64,000 bases of DNA from NCBI GenBank assembly GCA_015179125.1, contig WHVA01000072.1:186001-250000 (forward strand). Reading direction: 5' to 3'. This DNA is from Gautieria morchelliformis (taxonomy: Eukaryota > Basidiomycota > Agaricomycetes > Gomphales > Gomphaceae). This document shows, piece after piece, positions 43,995-54,239 of the stretch. Each line of letters begins with the position of its first letter. The stretch's first letter is position 1. A program made the position numbers and the translations under genes. The notes below the pieces were generated by a model. It worked only from the letters and a program-made list of their open reading frames with translations. It searched no databases and was not told the DNA's origin.

Positions 43995-46900
43995 TCATGC
44001 CTCAAACGTGCCAGCTTCCAACCAGCCGTCATCAGGCTTTCCGACTGGCGCCTCCGTATTCAGCAGACTACTCTTCAGCCAGTGGTAACAGCCTGGGCCC
44101 GCCGCCCAAAAAGGTTTTAACTTACGCACCGCCAGGAGCGAGTCGGGCGTCTGCCGTTGATGGCTAGCCAAGAAAGACCTTGAAGCGAGAAGTTGTGCGT
44201 ATTGAGCCTTCTGTCCAGGTTCGATAACCTTGTACACAGTGGAGGAGCAGCCATATGCGAAAATACTATATCGCGGGTGCTCCGGCTCAGCCCGGGATCT
44301 GAGTCCGCTCCTAGAGCCATGTGTTGGGACATCGACCTTTGAAGGAGTTTTCTCCCTCATCTTTGATGAAGGACCACTTTCCGGTTTTGATGGTGCCTTG
44401 CCTACAAGGTGGGGCTTCTTCACCACGTTCGGAGGAGGCTTCTTCGCCACGTTCGGAGGCGGCTTCATCACGCTCAGATGCGTCATGGCTAGAGATGGCG
44501 TGGACTGTTGTACACCTAATTCCATGATAAGCGTGATGTAAGGGCGACTGTTCGCTCTCGCGTTTGTTGACTTCGACGTCGACTCCGAAGGCTTTGGAAA
44601 AAGGTATAGACTTGCGTCGTCGATTGCATAAGCTTGCTTCGTACCCGCTGTAATTCGTCGCTTTATCTGAATGCAAATAGACGTCATCACTTCCTCACAA
44701 AGCTTTTCATCCCACAAAAGGACAGGAACCATAACGTCAGTCATGTACTGATTCGAGTGACAGACGACAGTCATGTACTGATTCGAGTGACAGACGATCG
44801 CCATCCCTCTGAGAAAAGCAGCATACATAGCCTCCGTCGTCGTGGCCGTGTCGTCGGCCATTTTCACGAAGTGAGTAAATCGGACTTTTGCGTCCTTGAA
44901 AGCGTCCCTGAGCGTGGTATGTGATTTGACGTTATCGGGATGGGAACCAAGAATTATCTCCGCATGCTTATCCCTAAACAACTCTTCGAGGAAGGTTGTC
45001 AAATTACAACCTTTACTATAGAATGGGGCTTGAGGGCCTTTCGGGTGATCTTTCTCCATGGCCCGATCGTAAGCTGCAGTGAGGAGTACACGGGCGACAA
45101 GTTCACCGCGCCCACCAAGGTCCAGTAGTCCATTGTCCATATTGTCCTTCAGCACATCAACCACCACGGACGGCCTTTTTTGCCGGAATGCATACATCTG
45201 TTGCGCAGCTGCTTCGGCTAATATCGGCTCGGATGGATAGCCGGAATGGAAGGAGGCTCGATCCTGCGGAACTGAGAACATCATTCTCATGTGGCTGGCG
45301 ACTTGGGCTGACTCCAACTTGAACGTATCTTGTTTTGATGTATTAAAACCGAGGTTGAGTCGCACGTCAAGCGTAGCTAGCACGGCCTCCTTCGTTAATT
45401 CGTTGAAAGACGGATCGAGTTTATTGTGACACGTCAACTTGGCCCGGGCGAAAGGTATGATATCGACGCGCATGTTGTCTTCGGACTCTCCTGCATTTTC
45501 TAGCATCGCCCAGAATCTAAAATTGTTGATAAACGACCAGAAATGCTGGAGATTAGGTGAGAATCTTACAATGGTCTCCCAAACTTTGCCATGAACGCAA
45601 CATCAGACACCTCCTGCAATGTGTATTGATGGGATTTAATAGGAAAATCCTTATGGCAATCGAAAGCAACCTCGGTGATGGGTGCCTGTAGGCCGTCTGC
45701 GTTTATTCGTGCGCGCGCAGAGTTGGCCAGAGGACCACTAGGAGCGAGTGCTTCGATATGGGAACTGGTGGAGAGGAATATGACGAAGAGGGGATATGTT
45801 CGGAAGGTATTGAAACACGAGCAGAGAATGTCGTAAAGATTCTTATTATCGGGGTTTGAGGGCGCCTTCCCTCGCGTGAGTGTACTGGCCTCGTCGAAAT
45901 AGAACATTAACTTTACGTCAGACGTTGTGGCGGGTGAATCCACGAGGCTATCCATTTCTGATAGAAGCTTTCTGAGTTCTGCCTTCGCGGCTGCCTCCAC
46001 CACGTCAAAGGGATCTTTGTATTTTTGAGGATTGTCTGGATGGCTGTCCACTATGCCAGCACCAGCATGAGCCTAAGCACGGACTTGGTGTATCAGCACA
46101 TATTCAAACAGCCAATAGATGTGCTTACAGCTTTTGCCTTATCAGTGGCTGCATTGTATAAACTCTCGCGAACACGGCCCTGCTCTAGATGCGCCCGCCA
46201 ACGTCCAGCCAGAGCCTTCCGACTTTTGGGTTGGTCAATCCTAGGGGGGTCAAGCTTTCCTAACTCATCTCGGACCGCTTGGAACGTGTACAGAAGGAAT
46301 GTGACATAGTGCAGTCTCACTGCCGCAACATCCTCACCAGATGGGTGAGCGAGGAATTCACGAACCTTCTCATCTGGAGGTGGGAAGGGGAGATCTAGAT
46401 CCAGATGCATACCGAGGATCAGTGGCAGTCTTAGAATAATAAAATCAAGTTCACCCTTATTATCAGCTGCTTCACGGAGGTTGAACGGGATTGTAAAGAC
46501 GAGGTTAGATTGTTCATGAACCATCCGAGACTTTCCTGTACCAGAGCTTTGGATGATCGCAACAGAATTGGTGTATGGACCGGTACGGTCCATCTTGTTA
46601 ATATTGCTGTATAGAAGACGATGATATGGGCCCTCATATGGATTATTCCAGGCGCTCTCGATCACTGGAACAACAGGTCAGCGAACTTGCGAAGGTTGAC
46701 TCTATACATAATGCACCTTTCCCTAATGTAACATGTCACCGGGATTCGAAGCATTTAATTACTGGAGGCACTCACTATGGGCGGTCTTATCAAGCTGATA
46801 CGGTGGTGAGGATATGTTTGGAGATATTTCTGGATCTGACTGGATGTTTGGCTGTTATCGACGTGTTCAATGGGTAAAACCTACTTTGTAGGACGGCTGC

Positions 46901-47330
46901 AGTTGACATTACTGTAATGGTAAGGATGTAGCTTGCTGAGGAGAAAGAAGGAAAAAACTCAACGCATCCTCCGGACCGAAGCAAACTTTTTCTTTTCCCA
47001 GGCAGCCACCACCAAAGAATAGAGCTCACGGTCCACTTTTAGCAAGTCATCCGCCCGGTCATTAGAAATGTATTCGTCATTCAACCGACCATGAGCGGTT
47101 TGGACAATTTTGCTTAAAATTAAGGCGGGGAATGGCTTGACAAGCTCAAAAGACGCTACACGGTTGTTAACTTGTTCTACAACCTCCTTGTCCAATTTAT
47201 TGTCTTCTTCATCAGAGAATGGTAGGTGGGGCTCGTCAAGGCGAGGTTTCTTTTGCTGAGGGCTGTCACTCGAAGTAGATGGGCCGGTGGATCCCGGGCG
47301 CCGTTTCATGTTGGCAGAGGTGGGGTCCAT
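43995..47330 (-). CDS. Crinkler-like P-loop NTPase, large fungal family
   Basis: A long multi-exon gene of a type repeated many times in mushroom genomes and resembling the P-loop NTPase module of Crinkler-type effectors. The N-terminal exon (46959-47330) is hydrophilic with a nuclear-localisation-like KKPRLDE. A later exon reads ESAWNNPYEGPYHRLLY, then Walker A SSGTGKSRMVHE and FTIPFNLRE. Another carries Walker B (VKLMFYFDEAST) and FVIFLSTSSH. The last exon (43995-45506) is a 500-residue C-terminal domain of unknown fold, ending in a Pro/Lys-rich linker and a conserved tail. Introns at about 45507-45568 and 46052-46110 keep frame. The connection between 46959 and about 46665 is not fully resolved. 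A ten-residue in-frame duplication lies at 44738-44797. The biological role is unknown; similarity to effectors does not prove one. Confidence 0.55.
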
Positions 47331-48675
47331 GATGATGTTTTCAACGAACGTCGAAAGATAGTTGAGGCACGAGTCCGAGGATGCACGTAGATTGGCAAGC
47401 GAGGGGTTGCTGTTAGAGAGCGCAATTGAACTCCAATCCGAGTGACGTCACAAGACAGAGTAGTTTATTGGTACAGATGCCGCGTGTGAAACTGAAATTG
47501 AGTCGGTCGAAGCCCAGTGTCAAAGCCGACGGATCGGCGCAGGCAGGCGCTCAGACGCCGAGTCACTTCCTGCGGCCTCGGCACGAGACCAGCACAGGCT
47601 CAGCTTATCGCGGTCGATGCCGAGGTCGAAACCGAATGACAGCTCCAGTGCATGCTGGAGGCCAAGACCAAGGGACTCTGACATAGCATTATTATAGCAC
47701 TGCGGCGCGCTCATCGGAGGTGAGAGGAAGGAACGCGAAGGAGAACGACGTCAGGGGATGTGTCGTCGTCGTAAAGAAGCCACGGGAACTAAGGCATGAA
47801 AAGAGAAAAAAAAATTATACAGGGGATGGGCCGCTTAGTCGGAATGGGGAAATGGAGGGAGGTCTGGGTCTGACACGGACAGCAAAGGGCCGGGTAAAAG
47901 GGACAAGGAGGACGGAGAGTGAGACAATATCATATTCTCCTATACTCTCGCTCGTCGCTCGCCCTATGACTCCACATCTGAACCTGATCCAGATCCTGCT
48001 ACATCTTCACCACGAACTGTATAGTTGGGTTGCAAGCGCCTGGTTGGAGGTTTTCAGCCAAGTTGCTCTCCCACCAAGATCTGGTGTTCCGTGACGCATT
48101 TGCCGATTCGCATGTCGTGGTTGCCTGCTGCACATGTCTATGTCCACGACTGCGGCCCAGCCCATAGGAGCTACATATATAGCCACCTAAAACCATCAAC
48201 AAAACTGTGTCCCAATAGCTCAGGGTGAACCGTCATCACTCCTATTGTCTTGCGACGAGTCTACTTGGATGGACGTTATACAGGCCTCACAAGTACTTAC
48301 AGTGCTCTCCTCGGTATGCTTAACACCTCCATGTGCTAGCATGCATGCAACTAAAAACAGGTCATCACCGTATTCCCCCACGTCCGCAGAGTTTGTCTTA
48401 CGTTGTATGTCGACGAGGAGTCCTGTTGGGGCGCAGGCGAACCACGTCTATATTTGGGATTCTACACGTGCGGTATACTCCGACAAGCAGCCTGATGTTC
48501 CCCGCAATTGAAGCGTGTAGGTGTCACATGCGACCAATTGATTCGACGTCGGCGCACGTGCGAGTTTCACGGCCTCACAGGGCTATGGTGTGGTGACTTT
48601 TGTGGCCCTATTGCAGATGATACAGGAGACAAATTGTGGAATTCTCACGTCGCTGAGCTCCCATAGTTGACGTGT
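47331..48675. other. Gene-poor region, nothing firmly recognised
   Basis: Probably contains the upstream region of the NTPase gene, including a CRE-like TGACGTCAC at about 47443-47451. A minus-strand frame ending EDVAGSGSGSDVES at about 47969 could be the last exon of an unrecognised gene, but upstream exons cannot be traced. Plus-strand frames at 47720-48094 and 48245-48596 lack support. Confidence 0.35.
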
Positions 48676-48960
48676 ACCATGCAGTAGCCAAGGGTGCGTC
48701 GCTTAAGATGGTCGTCTTCGTTTCCATTGTCGGTGCCGTACTAGGATGGTTCCTGATCATCAGATTCCTTTCTCCACCCAGGATAATGCTCGTACCGTCG
48801 CAACTGCAATGAGACATCCTCACCCAGATCATGTGTTGGAGGCTGTTGGCAGAGTTCAGTAGCATTGGTGGAGTGTATGGCACTCACTATGTCATGATTG
48901 GGTGGAAGTACGCATATGCATGTCGTTCTGAGGCACTTACCCATCACATCCAATTCTCAG
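48676..48960. repeat. Dispersed repeat, copy 1
   Basis: Aligns with 50533-50815: shared blocks include GTCGGTGCCGTACTAGGATG, CTCACCCAGATCATGTGTTGG and CTATGTCATGATTGGGTGGAAGT. The two copies are roughly 80 percent identical by eye with indels. No coding capacity and no terminal repeats were identified, so the parent element is unknown. Directly after copy 1 the end sequence (ATGCATGTC.TTCT...CCATCACATCCAATTC) occurs twice (48915-48956 and 48972-49017). Confidence 0.75.
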
Positions 48961-50532
48961 TGTCATGTAGACAAATGCATGTCCTTCTAGCGCACTCACC
49001 CATCACATCCAATTCCTGATGAATACCTTGTCACGAAATGGAGCATTAGCCAGATCGCTATGCCATTACTCTTTTCGTCAGATGGGTTCTTCCACTGGAT
49101 GATCCGACCGTCTAAAAACGTGTGGCTTGGCAGTGGATTCAGGGTGAACGCTGGACTCGATTAGTGCATCTGGTTCAAGGTGGTATTCAAGTCTTGCCAT
49201 GCACCCGTCACGGATGGTTCTGCGTCTCTGTCTCTATCTCTGTCTCGGACCTCTCTGCCTGTCTTGCGGGGTCGGCGGGTGTGGTATCCACATGGGTGGC
49301 TGGTGGGGGATGCATTTTTGTGGCCCTGCGGGGCAGGGGTGCGGTTGCTTGTGCGGGGATTTGTTGAGCCGCTCGACGAGTTTATTCAGCCGCTGTCGCT
49401 CTTGCACTGCATGGAGCGTGTCTCGTGCACCGCTCCTGCTGCATTACACCCTTGTCTTTCTTGGCGAGGCCTTCGCGAGTGGGATTGGTGGAGTGTTTTT
49501 TGCGCGGGGTTTCTCGTGGCAGCGTGCGCACGGGAGCGGCTTCGTGCTTTGTCGTGCGTGTCGTTTCATTGGGGTCGCTGTTTGTTGCCTTCAAGATGCC
49601 TGCATACCATTCAGGTCAGGGCGCTTGGTGGCGCGCTGCTTGAACGGCCATTGTGTATGTGGCTTACTCTGCGCTGTTTTTTTCTGTCGTCATCTTAACC
49701 ATGCGCGACATGGTCTGACCCACCCACCTTTGCATTCCATTGGACCGCCCCCGCGCGCCCACTATCCTGTCTGTCTACGTGCTGCGTAGCGTGTAGTTGA
49801 TGGGCGTGGGCAGTGTTGTGTCAATGAGGTGGCCTGATGCGCTATGCAGGCTCATACGGCATTGTCCTGGCCCTTGTTCTGTCTGCTTTGCGTATCCGAG
49901 GCTCTTCTACGTCCCTAAAGTATACAGATGACGACGGTTCCTCCCACGTGACTCATCCGGCGCTTGAGAGATGAGTTGTCATGCCGCCACGTATCCCGAG
50001 CGGGTTCCTTCGGCTTCGGATTCCTGGCTTCGGGTTCCTCACTTCGGGTTCCTGGCTATATACTCTTCTTGCGCTTCTTCTTCCTGATTTTGACAACTAT
50101 TGGGATACGACACCGTTGGTAAGCGTGGAACGCAGCAGGGCCGTGCCCCGCATCAACGTAGGGAGGATACTCGTAGCTTCGGTCCTGCATGACCGAAGCT
50201 AGTATATAGTTCAGACGTACGAGCAGTCGCACCTCAGTGAAGCTATCGTTCACTGAGGTACGCATCATCTCTCATAGTTACACACGCTTGCACATATGCT
50301 TCGACAGAGGTTCCCGAGAGCCTATATGGTTGCCGTCACACTTGGTTTCATTCTTGGATTACGAAATTTCGTGGCATTTCGCGCAACAACTTGCATCGCT
50401 CCGATCGGTCTATATGGTATGCGCATATGTACCACTGCCTCTCGAACAAGGCATACCGATCGCCCAGCGTGTCCCTACTCCGAAGCTTGCTCAGAGGGTA
50501 CTCCCGCCTCGGATCCTCGTAGATGGTTGACA
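48961..50532. other. Gene-poor region with simple and palindromic sequence
   Basis: From 49180 to 49800 the sequence is rich in G, T and C, with overlapping long open frames in all plus frames (for example 49199-49789). These look compositional rather than coding: Cys/Gly/Trp-rich and without introns or family signal. At 50020-50060 the word CTTCGGGTTCCT is repeated. A region from TGTCATGCCGCC (49978) to a TATA-like box and R-like sequence may be a solo LTR, but no target duplication was found. A palindrome lies at 50231-50259. Confidence 0.35.
50231..50259. other. Perfect palindrome with 11-bp arms
   Basis: Arms ACCTCAGTGAA and TTCACTGAGGT separated by seven bases. It is a potential hairpin. 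Its core (CTCAGTGA/TCACTGAG) recurs in the LTR palindromes of the Copia element at 56761 and 61509. Confidence 0.8.
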
Positions 50533-50815
50533 CGAGCATGCGGCAGCCATGGGTGGGTCGCTTAAGGTGGTCGTTCTCGTTTCCAATGATGTCGGTGCCG
50601 TACTAGGATGATTCCTTATCATCATCAGACTCCTTTTCTTTAGCCAGGATTATGCCCGCACTGTTGCAACCATAATGGGACATCCCCTCACCCAGATCAT
50701 GTGTTGGATGCTGTTGGAAGCATTGGTGGTGCATCACACCCCCTATGTCATGATTGGGTGGAAGTATGCATATGCATGTCCTTCTGGGGCCTTATCCATC
50801 ACACTCGATTCCTGA
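50533..50815. repeat. Dispersed repeat, copy 2
   Basis: Partner of 48676-48960, same orientation. It carries a GGCAGCCATGGGTGGGTCGC start and CCTTATCCATCACACTCGAT end. The surrounding sequences differ, which supports two separate insertions or a local duplication. Confidence 0.75.
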
Positions 50816-51158
50816 AGTAGACCCAGTCCAGAAGATCCGAGATCAAAGTTCTCTGCTGAGTGTATATAGTTTCCGAAAGTCATCACACTCAATCCCTTGC
50901 TTTCCCTGGCGGGAGGTGAGGTAGCAGATACGCGTCTTCGTTCCTCTTCGTGATTTTCTAGATAACTGGCGTCCGCTCCCCCCACAATACAAGCGGCCGG
51001 GCTTCTACGGTAGAGCTACTTCGATCACGTAGACGCCACACCTTCCAACCGTTATCACGATCGCAGACCGCGCCTGCCTTAATTAGTAGCGCAGGGTACC
51101 GGCTCGCACTCTCCCGAATTCGTTGCTCGGTTCAGTTCTTTGCTGATAGTGCATGCTT

Positions 51159-51278
51159 CATGAAAAGCCACCGAGCTGAGGGCATCCTCATGACAAGCCA
51201 CCGAACTGAGGGCATCCTCATGAAAAGCCACAGAGCTGAGAGCATCCTCACGAAAACCTTCCGAACTGAGAGCATTCT
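51159..51278 (+). repeat. Minisatellite, four copies of 30 bp
   Basis: Units start CATGAAAAGCCACCGAGCTG at 51159, with variants at 51189, 51219 and 51249. The period is a multiple of three and one frame reads M-K-S-H-R-A-E-G-I-L repeatedly, but that frame is short and unsupported as a gene. Confidence 0.9.
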
Positions 51279-52049
51279 CATGTTTCCCTCGGTCGGCGAA
51301 CGAGAGCTAGAGATGTCCTCCTGTCATCTGGGGAAGCACACTTCAATCCTATCAATCACTCAACCACGCCACTGTGGGTAGTCAACCCAATGAATCCTAT
51401 TGGGTGGACCCACTGAGGATTCAGTATATAAACCATTATAGCTAGTGTAAATACCAATAGAACCCGTTGAAAATTCAATGAATCAGTTTCAGTGGAAAAA
51501 GTTTCGTTTCAATGAGTTGGTTTCAGGGGTTGACTCATGTGTATTCAGGGATCCTACAATGGAAGACCAATGGATTGAACCAGGAATTTCGATTCGACGA
51601 CCACTGGGTTCCCATGAAATAGTCACTTATGACCCCGTGGTTCTATCACCACATTTCAGAGATGCAGCAACTGAATGCCCCATTATTTCAAGTCATAAAT
51701 CAATATATACAAGGGAAAATACAGATGAAACATAAGGTGAAAATCACTGAAATACCGCTTTTCAATCCATGAAACCCATACCAGGGTGCTTCAGTGGAGT
51801 GGCAGAATAGCAATGAAACCTAAGGTAAAATCACTGAAAAACTGTGATCGGATCCATGAACCACATACCAGGCTGCTTCAGTACAGCGACAGTGCGCTGG
51901 GAGCCGAAAGGAGGCAAAGGCGGCAGTCACCAGTGACCTGCTGCCTAAGTCAGTGAACACGACGTGACATCAATCAACACTCACCTGGATTGGCCGGCTA
52001 CTTGGGGCCTCTAGGATGGGTGAGCGTGTGCTAAAGAACGTGGAAGACT
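51279..52049. repeat. Repeat-bearing non-coding stretch
   Basis: Contains an imperfect tandem pair of about 87 bp (51725-51811 and 51813-51890, sharing ATGAAAC.TAAGGT, AAATCACTGAAA, ATACCAGG.TGCTTCAGT). CAGTGG, TCAGTGG and CAATGAAT words are common throughout. A 85-codon frame at 51478-51735 has no recognised family. Confidence 0.45.
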
Positions 52050-53870
52050 GCATACCTCATACCCCCATCCCACGCACCCAAGCCTAATAAATGCACCTAA
52101 TGCCACCGCATGGGCACCAGACTCGTCACCCCCACACCAGGACCCGTGATGGTGACAGGCCTTGGTGCAGACACCACGATGGAGAGGAGCTTGTTCGAGC
52201 TGTGGTTCAGGTTCGTGTGTGTTGGGGGGGGGTGGCGAGGTGGCGACCCTGTGAGTGGGTAGGCATGCGCGTGCTGCGTGCGCGAGCGCGGGGGGAGCAT
52301 GAGCGAGTGGGGTGGGCTACGCGTTGGGCGCCGCCGCGGGTCCGTTCCCATTCCCGTTCCTAGGGGGCGTGCGGGCGGGATCATGAAGACCCGTTTCGTG
52401 TATTTACTCGCGGGTCGGCGGGGGGATTTGGAGGCTCTGGGAGGGGGTGGATAAGGGCAAGGGTGCGGTGGCGGCGGTGGTGGTAGGCACGGGTAAGGGG
52501 GTTTGCGGGGCGTGTGGCGCTGCGGGTGCGCCTGTAGTTGTTGAGGGTAGTGGCGGCATGTGTGTGCGGGGGTGCGGGGATGTGCCATGTGCCAGCATAG
52601 CTGTGGTCCACCGCGGCGACCAGGGGGCGACGAGGCACGCGGACCCCAGGTGAGAGGTGCAGCGATGCATCGACGTCGGCCGCGCTATCCAGCCCTCTAG
52701 CACAGGCCCCAGCCCCAGCCTCAGCCCACTGCCCCACTGCGCGGGGGGCTCGTCCCCAGGCCCTGCCATGCCAATGGTGCGCACGCACTCCACGCCTACA
52801 TGAAACTCACGCTCAGCCACGCCATTGAACTCCTGCACGGGCGCCGTCATGAAGTACTCCTGCCGTCTGCAGGGGTCGGTGTCATCCCACGCCCGCCCTT
52901 GAGTGTGGTGTCATCGCGCATGCCCCTGTCTCCAACCTCACCCCCAAAAAATGCACGCTCCTGCATGCCGAACCACGCCGAAGTCCCGTGCCACATACTC
53001 GCGCCTATTGGTCTTGAGCTCGCTCCACACGCATGCCTCGCACGGGCAGCACGCGTCCTCCACGGGGAAGCCACCCGCGTTGCGGTAGGCGTGCATGTCA
53101 TGCAGGCAGGAGCCGCTGCTCGGGGAGGCTGGGAAGAACTTCATGAGCTCGTTGTGGCCGGTGGGCGAGGGCGGGAAGGGCCTGCCGTGGGGCGGGAGAG
53201 CGGTGCGGGGTGTGAGGGGCGGAAGGGTCGAGTCTAGGGAGCAGCGAGTGGCGTTCGGTAAGAGACATGAGGGACTGGGCAACGGGACGTACCATCCGCG
53301 TCTCCAGGGTTGTGCTTGTGTCTCTGTGTGGGTCATGCCGGCGGATGGATGGATGGCGAGACGTCTCACTGTCCCAAGAGGCTTTCACAGAAAGGTGCTG
53401 ACCGGTTCTGTTAGTTCTCAAAATACTAACGTACCTCATTGACATGCTTGTCAGAAATATTGGAGGAGGGATCGTTGATGTACGTGTTGTACACAGGGGA
53501 TGGGTCAAGCGAACGCCCAACTCACCATCTTCCTTTTCACAGCCTCAATTGGTCTCTCTATCAAATCGTGCGACAGCTTCCGCCACAAAGAATAGCTGGG
53601 ACAGCTACCTGGTGCAGTGGTGGAGAACCTGGGATCACTCAGGTTGCAGCTGAGCGTGCAGGCGATCCGGTAACCGTGCAGGAGGGATCAATCTCGCGTG
53701 TGCGGTCAGGCTGAGTTCAAGACTCTGTCCAACCAGGACACGGGTATAAGGAGGAGAGTGGGAGAAGAATACTACGTGTGCTACGACAAGGCGAGTTGAG
53801 GGGCTGACCGTGGTGGCGATGGCGAGAGCGAAGGATGAAGAGCGCACATACATTCGTTCTTGCATTAGTC
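52050..53870 (-). other. GC-rich segment with unassigned minus-strand frames
   Basis: This stretch is markedly richer in G and C than its neighbours, especially 52200-53300. Overlapping minus-strand frames include one with Cys-rich coding-like sequence around 53160-52940 (FFPASPSSGSCLHDMHAYRN, DACCPCEACVWSEL, DFGVVRHAGACIF) and a Pro/Thr-rich tail (52404-52600). Candidate GT-AG introns exist between them, but I recognise no family and cannot fix a start. It may be a gene of biased composition or foreign origin. Confidence 0.3.
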
Positions 53871-54073
53871 AGCCAGGTTGTACTCCGACTCGTCTGGTGC
53901 CTTTCGCCTTTGGCCGGAAATCGATTATCTTGCCTACTAGGTATTAGTGCAACTCGCGATCATACCGCAGACACTTGCACTAGTACTTAGTTGACTTCTG
54001 GATATTGATCATGATTATATAAAAAAAAAGTCTCATTCGTCATTTGGACAGTGCAATTTTTCCTGTACCTAAA
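53871..54073. other. Intergenic flank of the Helitron
   Basis: AT-rich sequence between the GC-rich segment and the proposed Helitron 3' terminus. No features were recognised. Confidence 0.4.
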
Positions 54074-54239
54074 CTAGGTGGGTACCTGCGCGAAACCTTT
54101 TGCGTGGGGGTTTAGGTCAAATGCATCGGTAAGGTCAAATGCATCAGTAAATTCACAGGCATTGAGACAATAAAAACTTGCATCAAGAAAAAGTATACTA
54201 AGTAAATACTAAGTAAATTGTATCAGGGAAGTGAATGTT

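Noticed and set aside
44230..44541. 103-codon plus-strand frame with Ser/Arg repeats nearby
   Set aside because: Antisense of the Pro/Lys-rich linker of the Crinkler-like gene.
49199..49789. 196-codon plus-strand frame, Cys/Gly/Trp-rich
   Set aside because: All plus frames are open over the same stretch, which points to composition; no intron structure or family resemblance.
52091..53237. Plus-strand frames in the GC-rich segment
   Set aside because: High GC opens frames on both strands; the minus strand looks more coding-like, and even that is unproven.
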